Origin: Adenophora triphylla var. japonica
Taxonomy: Eukaryota > Streptophyta > Magnoliopsida > Asterales > Campanulaceae
Assembly: GCA_022495995.1 (NCBI GenBank)
Contig: JAFEMH010000990.1
Span: 310,001 to 374,000 of the forward strand
Length of the DNA stretch: 64,000 nucleotides
Direction of reading: 5' to 3'
Below are positions 57,294 to 64,000 of the stretch, in pieces (position 1 is the first letter of the stretch; each line of letters starts with the position of its first letter). Under the pieces are notes generated by a model. The model made no database searches. It was not told the origin of the DNA and saw nothing but the letters and a program-made list of their open reading frames with translations. The position numbers were made by a program, and so were the translations under genes.

Positions 57294-57316
57294 CTCTCCT
57301 AATACGATTAGGAGAG
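57294..57316. repeat. Perfect 10-bp-stem hairpin upstream of the Copia TATA box
   Basis: CTCTCCTAAT, ACG loop, ATTAGGAGAG. It lies between the dyads and the TATA box. Confidence 0.9.
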
Positions 57317-57334
57317 GTATTCCTACTATTGTAG

Positions 57335-57342
57335 TATAAATA
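57335..57342 (+). promoter_or_regulatory. TATA box of the Copia LTR
   Basis: TATAAATA in GTAGTATAAATACAAGG; transcription would start near 57370. Confidence 0.7.
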
Positions 57343-57728
57343 CAAGGGTTCTGTCAGACCTAAAAGGTCTGCCGAAATTTTTCAAGCAAAATTCATATTT
57401 AAATACTCTCAATATTCTTCAAGGTTTAGATCTAGCAATCATCAAGAAGTTGTTCTTGGATTCATTCAAAGGTGTGGATACCGAAAGAGGGTCTTCGCTC
57501 GTTCATCGATCAAGGCCTAGAGTTCAAGCAAGTTGAAGAACGAAGTTTGTGATTCGATATCACATAATCAAAATCGTTCGATAGCTCAAGACCGGAAAGC
57601 GTTTCAAGGTTGGTTTAATTCTATCTCATAGGAATTTAAATTAATTGTATAGAACGGATCCTAGGGCTTCTTGGGTTTTATGTTTTAATGCTTAAATTCA
57701 TTGCGCATGGACCCGTAAAACCCAACAG

Positions 57729-57740
57729 TGGTATCAGAGC
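57729..57740 (+). promoter_or_regulatory. Primer-binding site, initiator tRNA-Met
   Basis: TGGTATCAGAGC, one base after the LTR end CCCAACA. Confidence 0.93.
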
Positions 57741-59109
57741 CCCGTTCGTATGATTAAGTTTGAATTAACATGCTAGATTTAAGATATAAATTGTTTATAT
57801 GCTTAATGCATGTTTTGTATGCGATAGAATTTTTAATTGTTTATGTGAAACAATGTGAAAATCGTTTTCGAATTATGTTGAATTAAATATGTAAAAATTT
57901 GTTTTATATGATTTAATTGGTTGTAATCTGTATTGGTTCGAATGCGGAATTCCTGTTACTTGGCTACTTTAGTCGCGCGACATGATGAGCCATGAGGAAT
58001 TCGGGTTATACTGGCTTTGTTTGGTCGCGCGACATATCAAGCCTCTGGGCGATGTTGTCACGCGACATAATAAGCCAAAGCTGGGCGAGAATCGGTTTGT
58101 TCAATTTTTACGCTGTGCACGTGATTGTGTTTACAATCGATATGTTCATATGAAAATCTGTATGTTATAAAATTGAGTTTATAATGCCATGCTAGATTGA
58201 TTCATTGATATGCATGATTAATTGATTAAAATGTGATTTTAATAATTATTGCGATGCATGTTTTAATTGTTCTTACATGCTAAGAATTTTTAATTAGATG
58301 TTTAGTTGAAACATGATATTTAGTTTCCTAATATGTTTAGATTTAGACATTGTAAATTTTGGATCTTATGATTGTTTATGGAAACAAGTCATAAATACGC
58401 GAAATTTAAAAGGAAGCGATTGTTTATAAAAGGTAGGGATTATGTTGCCTAATCGAGTTGATTTCTAATTATGCATGTCTAGGAAGAGTTACGTCTAAGG
58501 AAGAGTTGGTACTTAAGAAGTCCTTGTGGCTCACCTATCTTCTGGGAACTTACACAGTGCATGATTTTGACTATCTTTACGATATGCTTATAATCTACCT
58601 TTAAAGAACCTTCATTTAACTTTTAAGTTCTTTATGCCAATTCATGATTAAACACTTGAGACCATTCGGATAGTTTTGGGTAGGCTTGCCATAGCAAGGT
58701 GCTTTGATTCTATTCGAATGCGAGCAAGATTAGGAAATGGTGGTTCCTATAAGTTTAATATGAATGAACTTAATTGGGTTATCAAAATGGTTTTGGACCC
58801 AAGGCATAAGATGAGATTAAAATATGCCTAGACATATGATGTCTTGAATTGATCTCATAAAAGATCTAAGAGTCATATATGTGATATGATTGATGTTTTC
58901 TACCTAATTAATTTAATTTTGAGCGGTTTGCCATAGCAAACTTGAAATTGAATTAAAGTTGGATCTTAGCCCATTAAATGTATATTATGCTTATTTGCAT
59001 TTGAAGGTGTATAATTTAGTGGGAGCATTTATTTAAATGCATTATACTTCTCATATAATATGTTTACTTATATGTGTTCATATTTTATGTATATCTTTTT
59101 GTAGAATAA
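57741..59109 (+). other. Copia 5' leader, non-coding
   Basis: About 1.37 kb between primer site and gag start. It has no coding frame and carries three dyads at 57962-58076. Confidence 0.7.
57962..58076. repeat. Three 30-bp dyads in the Copia leader
   Basis: Copies are at 57962-57991 (core TAGTCGCGCGACAT), 58013-58043 (core TGGTCGCGCGACAT, 31 bp) and 58047-58076 (core TTGTCACGCGACAT), ending in AGCC. They would be in the genomic RNA just after the primer site, where packaging or dimerisation signals are expected. Confidence 0.9.
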
Positions 59110-59990
59110 ATGGCATCAAACAATAATCACTTTTCACTGCGATCTGTCCTTGAGAAGGAAAAGTTGGAAGAGAATGGTACAAACTATATGGATTGGATCC
59201 GTAGTTTGAGAATTGTTCTCAAACAAGAGGAGAAAGCTGTACGTTCTCGATGAACCTATTCCACACGAACCCTGCTTGCCAATCTTTGCTAGGGCAATAA
59301 GGGAACAATATACGAAGCACAAGCGTGACTCTACGGATGTTGGTTGCCTTATGCTCTCCGCCATGTGCAAGAACCTTCGAAGGATCTTGAGCACTTGGGG
59401 ACGATCGAATTAAACAATCGGCGATGGAAATGTTCCAAGTTCAAGCTAGGCAAGAGAGGTACAACACGGTTGCGGCCTTGACCTCATGCAAGATGAGTGA
59501 AGGACAAGGCTGTTGGTCCCCGTGCTCTCAAGTTAAAGGGCCACATTGAGCATCTTGAAAGGCTCGGTTTTCCAATTAGCCAAGAGTTGGCTACCGACAT
59601 AATATTGAATTCATTACCTAAAAGTTTTAGTCATTTCATAATGCACTATAACATGGGTGGAATGAATAGAAACCTTTCTAGTTAGTTCAAATGTTGACTA
59701 CTGCGGAAATCAATATTGTCGAGAAGAAAACCGACCAAGTGCTAATGGTTAACAAGGGAAAGGGTTCAAGGGTAAAGGAAAAGCAAAGGTTGCTAATCCT
59801 AAGGCAAAGGTTGCCAAGCCCAAAGAGGCTTCCAAGCCTAAAGAGGCTAAGCCTAAGTCCCGAAGGGCGCGATGCTGCTTCCATTGCAATGAGATTGGAC
59901 ATTGGAGGAGAAACTTGCGCAAAATACAAGGAAGCACCGAAGAAGGGCAAAGGAGTTGCTTCAACTTCGGGTATCTTTGTTATAGATATA
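59110..59990 (+). pseudogene. gag: Gag of the young Copia element, frameshifted
   Basis: The start MASNNNHFSLRSVLEKEKL at 59110 leads to GTNYMDWIRSLRIVLKQEEK, the Copia gag (UBN2-type) N-terminus, then a frameshift. The middle continues in another frame (GHIEHLERLGFPISQELATD, LNSLPKSFSHFIMHYNM). A Lys-rich segment follows, then a zinc knuckle C-x2-C-x4-H at about 59880 (CFHCNEIGHW), whose last Cys is displaced by a frameshift. Confidence 0.85.
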
Positions 59991-60380
59991 TTCCTATCTA
60001 CTTCTAGTTCTTGGGTATTGGATACCGGATGTGGAACTCACATTTGTCTAAATGTGCGAGTCTAAGAAACGAAGGATGCTTAAGGAAGGCAAAGTAGACC
60101 TACGTGTGGGGAATGGAGCAAGAGTTCTTTGCATTAGCCGTAGGAACTTATGAAGTTACTTTACCTAGTGGACTAATACTTGTTTTGAACAATTGTTATT
60201 ACGTTCCGGCTTTAAGTAGGAATATTATTTCGATTTCGGCTTTGGATGATGAAGGTTTTAATTTTCTTATACGTGATAAGAAATTTTCTATTTACAAGAG
60301 TGATATGCATTATTGTCTTCTTTGTTTCATTCAATGGCCTTTATATTCTTGATGTTGAAAGTCAAGATAATGATGTCTAT
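59991..60380 (+). pseudogene. pro: Protease of the young Copia element
   Basis: SSWVLDTGCGTHICLNV at about 60006-60056 is the Copia aspartic protease active site. After a stop at 60064 the frame resumes with VTLPSGLILVLNNCYYVPAL and RNIISISALDDEGFNF, the typical protease C-terminal part. Confidence 0.85.
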
Positions 60381-61554
60381 AACATTAATAAGAGATCTAA
60401 ACCCAATGATGTAAACCACACTTACTTATGGCATTGTCGTCTTGGCCATATAAACGAGAAACGCATTTCTAAACTCCACAAAGATGGATTTTTGGACTCA
60501 CATGATTATGAATCATATGAGACATGCGAATCTTGTTTACTTGGCAAGATGACCAAGGACCCATTTACCAAAACCGGTGAAAGGGCGGGCGACTTACTAG
60601 GACTCATACATACCGATGTATGTGGGCCTATGAGTAAGCGATGCTAGGGGAGGATTTCGGTACTTCATAACATTCACTGATGATTATAGTAGATTTGGAT
60701 ATGTTTATCTAATGAAACATAAGAGTGAATCGTTTGAGATATTTCGAATATTTCAAAATGAGGTGCAAAATCAACTTGGCAAAACTATTAAGGTACTTCG
60801 ATCCGATCGAGGTGGTGAATATTTGAGCCAAGAATTTGTGATCATCTTAAGAGTTGTGGAATCATTTCAGAACTCTCTCCACGGAACACCACAATGGAAT
60901 GGTGTGTACGAATGGAGGAATAGAACTTTGTTGGACATGGTTCGTTCTATGATGAGTCAAGTTGAGCTTCCTTTATCCTTTTGGGGACATGCACTAGAAG
61001 CTGCTGCTTTCACTATAAACGAGTTCCTACCAAATCGGTTCAAAAGACCCCATATGAGATGTGGCATGGAAGAAAACCTAGTTTGTCTTTCATGAAGATT
61101 TGGGGTTGCGATGCATATGTCAAGAAGTTAACTTCCGACAAGCTAGCACCTAAATCGATAAATGTGTTTTCGTGGGTTATCCTAAGGAAACCAAAGGATA
61201 CTATTTCTACAACCGAAACGAGAACAAAGTGTTTGTTGCTCGAAATGGTACTTTCTTAGAAAAGGAGTTTCTTCGCAAAGGAACCGGTGGGAGTAAAATA
61301 GATCTCGAAGAAATTCGAGAACCCGAAAACAACATTGAACCAATGGTAGAAACTGAACCAAGTTCACAAATCGTTGTGGAACCGGTTCAAGATGCACAAG
61401 TTCTTCGCCGAAGTGGTAGGTCACGATCCGAACCCGAGAGATATGGATTTCTCGTTACGGAAAGTGATGAAGTGGAGTTAATCGAAAACGATGAACCCAC
61501 TTGCTATCAAGAAGCGATATCCGCTCTGATTCGGAAAAATGGCAAGAGGCCATG
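60381..61554 (+). pseudogene. int: Integrase of the young Copia element, broken
   Basis: The zinc module is visible at 60415-60560 (YLWHCRLGHINEKRI, CESCLLGKM). The catalytic Asp is in LIHTDVCGPM, the second in VLRSDRGGEYLSQEF. The usual NG-x-ER(R/K)NRTL catalytic Glu region reads NGVYEWRNRTLLDM, keeping E but with R to W beside it. Stops and frameshifts lie near 60645, 61080 and 61140. The C-terminal YPKETKGYYFYNRNENK and the acidic linker EVELIENDEP lead to RT. Confidence 0.88.
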
Positions 61555-62720
61555 AAGTCCGAATTACAATCCATGGGCGATAATCAAGTTTGGAACTTGA
61601 TTGATCCACCCGAAGGTGTAAAAACCATAGGGTGCAAATGGGTCTTCAAGAAGAAGACCGACATGGATGGGAAGGTGCACACCTATAAGGCTAGGCTAGT
61701 AGCTAAGGGATATAAGCAGATTCATGGCATAGACTATGATGAAACCTTTTCGCACTGTAGCTATGCTTAAGTCTATTAGAATTTTACTTGCCATAGCCGC
61801 ATATTATGACTATGAGATATGGCAAATGGATGTCAAAATAGCTTTCCTTAATGGGAAGTTACTTGAGGATGTATACATGATACAACTTTGAAGGTTTTGT
61901 CGATCCGAGAAAATTCTAACAAGGTGTGTAAGTTGCGAGAAATCCATTTATGGATTAAAGCAAGCTTCTAGGAGTTGGAATCTACGTTTTGATGAAGCAA
62001 TCAAGGAGTTTGGCTTTATCAAGAACGAAGATGAACCTTGTGTGTACAAGAAAATTAGTGGGAGCGTAGCACTCTTTTTAGTGTTGTATGTCGACGATAT
62101 CTTACTCATTGGAAATGACGTTTACGCACTCTGGTGTTAAGTCTTGGTTAGGAAAGTGTTTTTCAATGAAAGATATGGGTGAAGCCGCATATATCCTTGG
62201 TATCAAGATCTATAGAGATAGATCCAAGAGGATGATTGGTTTAAGTCAAAGTACTTACATTGACAAAGTCCTTAGAAGATTCCAAATGGAAAATTCTAAG
62301 AGAGAGAATTTGCCAATGTTGCATGGTATATCTCTTAGCAAGAATCAATGTCCTAAGACTAACGATGAGCGAAAGAGAATGAATGGTATTCCATATGCTT
62401 CGGCAATTGGGTCTATCATGTATGCTATGTTATGTACTAGACCCGATGTCTCGTGTGCTCTAAGCATGACGAGTAGGTACCAATCGGATCCCGGTGAACC
62501 ACATTGGATAGCAGTCAAGAATATCCTTAAGTACTTACGAAGAACTAAGAATGCATTCTTGGTCTTTGGAGGAATGAAAGAAGATCTTGTAGTAAAAGGC
62601 TACACAGATGCTAGCTTTCAAACCGACAAAGATGATTTCAGATCGCAGTCTGGATTTTTGTTTACGCTTAATGGAGGAAGCTGTGAGTTGGAAAAGTTCC
62701 AAGCAAAGTACCGTCGCTGA
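61555..62720 (+). pseudogene. pol: Reverse transcriptase of the young Copia element
   Basis: It reads KWQEAMKSELQSMGDNQVW, GCKWVFKKKTDMDGKVHTYK, a frameshift near 61755, WQMDVKIAFLNGKLLEDVYM, IYGLKQASRSWNLRFDEAI and the catalytic LYVDDILLIGND at about 62085. After a further frameshift: GEAAYILGIKIYRDRSKRMI, ASAIGSIMYAMLCTRPDVSC. The 210-codon stretch 62088-62720 is open and runs into RNase H (VVKGYTDASFQTDKDDFRSQ). Confidence 0.9.
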
Positions 62721-63080
62721 TTCTACAACCGAAGGCGAGTACATAGCGGCATCCGATGCGGCTAAGGAAGCGGTTTGGATCAAGAAGTTCATTAGTGATT
62801 TGGAAGTCGTTCCAAGCATCGAGACCCTATTGAACTTTGCTTGTGATAACAATGGTGCCATTGCACAAGCAAAGGAACCAAGATCACACCGAGAGATCCA
62901 AACACATACTTCGACGTTTCCACATTATCCGTGAGATATGTGAAAGGGAAGACGTTAAGATATGCGAGTAGACAACGATGACAACGTGGCGGACCCACTA
63001 ACTAAGGCTCTCTCGCAAGCTAAACATGATGGTCATGTTAGGTCCATGGGTATTCGATACATGGTAGATTGGGCCTAGTG
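62608..63080 (+). pseudogene. pol: RNase H and C-terminus of the young Copia polyprotein
   Basis: AVSWKSSKQSTVADSTTEGE and YIAASDAAKEAVWIKKFI are the Copia RNase H active-site region. After frameshifts the end reads DNVADPLTKALSQAKHDGH and a stop at about 63079. The purine tract CAAGTGGGAGGC (63081-63092) follows. Confidence 0.9.
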
Positions 63081-63092
63081 CAAGTGGGAGGC

Positions 63093-64000
63093 TGTTGGTG
63101 TTATGCCACTAGGCCTATGATTCATAGACTTATGTGTTGACATTATTTATTATTATATGAGATGTTTATCATTTGATTATTATGTGTTTTGTATATTTGT
63201 TAATAATAATCTGCGTCCCTAATTATTAAGAGAATAATTAGTATAATTGTCAATGGATAATCATGTGATGATTATATGCATAGAGATGCACATTGAAATT
63301 ATGAGTACTTGTTAGAGAACAAGTATTTGGGACATGACCCGCATGAGATTTATGACATGGTCAAGTGTTATAAGTAAATCTCATAAGGTTACTTCATTTA
63401 GTCCCTAGACACGAGATTATCATGACCTTACATATGATGAAAAGTCATGTTTGATTTTAGTCAAACGATATCTTAACACGATATCCATAAAGGCTATCTT
63501 TGGCATGATCGGATTCATGATGGGAAGGATGATAAGTCAAGATGGAATTTGTCCCTCGAAGAGAGATGTTTTGCTTGGGCCCTCGATGAGTGATAATGAT
63601 GAAAGTGTATGGCCGTACCCCAATATGATTGGAATTATCATTATACTCAAGGAATCGAGAAAGCATTGAACATAGACAAGTTGACAATGACCATGACTTG
63701 TGTTCAATATAACATCGTGAGACAAAGGGAGAAATGGAAGTACAGATTGGAAACGTGAACTCTTACGTTACATTATTTGGGTAGACATAATGGCTTGCTA
63801 GAGTCCGCTTATGTCTTATGAGGTTCGATATGATCGAACTCATTGCCAACATAATGTAATCCTATTGGGTCACACACAACTAGAATGAATTGGTTAAACC
63901 GGAGGAAGATTGATTGAGAGTATCAGTATCTGGCTATATATGTCACGCGACATATTAAGCCAATGGCTTAATATACCGCGCGACATAATAGGCCCATACG
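63093..64000 (+). repeat. 3' LTR of the young Copia element, cut by the window end
   Basis: It begins TGTTGGTGTTATGCC and follows the 5' LTR almost base for base; differences include one A insertion in GCC(A)CTAGG and TATTTGG for GACTG at 63325. It stops at 64000, about 450 bp before its expected end. Confidence 0.95.
63932..63994. repeat. Two 30-bp dyads in the 3' Copia LTR
   Basis: 63932-63961 and 63965-63994, the counterparts of 57212-57274. The first copy here ends AGCC where the 5' LTR has AGCT, so the 3' LTR keeps the better dyad. Confidence 0.9.

Larger units (their letters stand above)
56373..57727 (+). repeat. 5' LTR of the young Copia element
   Basis: It runs TGTTGGTGTTATG to AAACCCAACA, 1355 bp, with inverted ends TGTTGG/CCAACA. 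The TATA box is TATAAATA at 57335-57342. Upstream lie a perfect 10-bp hairpin (57294-57316) and two 30-bp dyads (57212-57274). Confidence 0.95.
56373..64000 (+). mobile_element. Young Ty1/copia element nested in the SIRE-like element; right end outside window
   Basis: The 5' LTR is 56373-57727 and the 3' LTR begins at 63093 and runs past the window end. Primer site, gag, protease, integrase, RT and RNase H are in Copia order on the plus strand. LTRs look almost identical over the 908 bp available. Despite this, the coding region has many frameshifts and stops, so this copy could only move in trans, unless some indels are sequencing errors. The left target site is AACAC (56368-56372); the right one is not visible. 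Lineage is uncertain. Confidence 0.93.

Overview
This is plant nuclear DNA, most likely from a eudicot. It is a gene-poor, repeat-rich stretch built from nested LTR retrotransposons, MITEs and a SINE around one intact host gene, an intronless MATE transporter (27012-28625, minus). There are no bacterial-style genes. I cannot name the species from the sequence.

Layout. 1-10845 is a large Ogre/Tat-type LTR element on the minus strand (LTR 8553-10845, tRNA-Arg-like primer site, broken gag 4641-6089, many minisatellites, a decayed plus-strand coding stretch at 1-1213). It sits in a Copia remnant (10847-11927). 11928-14340 holds two Stowaway-like MITEs, an LTR-like fragment and an (AT)91 microsatellite. 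14346-26387 is a complete Tat-lineage (Retand-like) Ty3/gypsy element with an exact 5-bp target duplication, dual RNase H, and an antisense, intron-containing extra gene between pol and the 3' LTR. A tRNA-derived SINE and the MATE gene follow. 28726-33698 is AT-rich spacer with a MITE and an unusual inverted-repeat element (32018-32412). 33699-42997 is a degenerate chromovirus-like Ty3/gypsy element whose RT is interrupted by a solo Ogre-like LTR (37661-39577, exact GTTTT duplication). 42998-47333 holds a MITE, a hAT-type MITE and a gene fragment. 47334-48898 is a solo-LTR-like block. 49385-56372 is the 3' part of a SIRE-like Copia element (minus) with an env-position ORF. Its integrase is split by a younger Copia element (56373 to beyond 64000, plus).

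Most striking signal. A 30-bp dyad (GGCT, 4 nt, ATGTCGCGCGACAT, 4 nt, AGCC) occurs about 17 times, in three otherwise unrelated contexts: the Ogre-like element, the inverted-repeat element at 32 kb, and the young Copia element. It clusters just upstream of LTR TATA boxes and in the transcribed leader. The variable outer bases differ from copy to copy, yet the two arms still tend to complement each other. Two other LTR elements here carry their own repeated dyads: GATGTG/CACATC in the SIRE-like element and GGGCG/CGCCC in the solo LTR at 47.3 kb. This suggests dyad arrays are a recurrent property of retrotransposons in this genome. They could be binding sites for a host or element-encoded protein, hairpins, or methylation or silencing signals.
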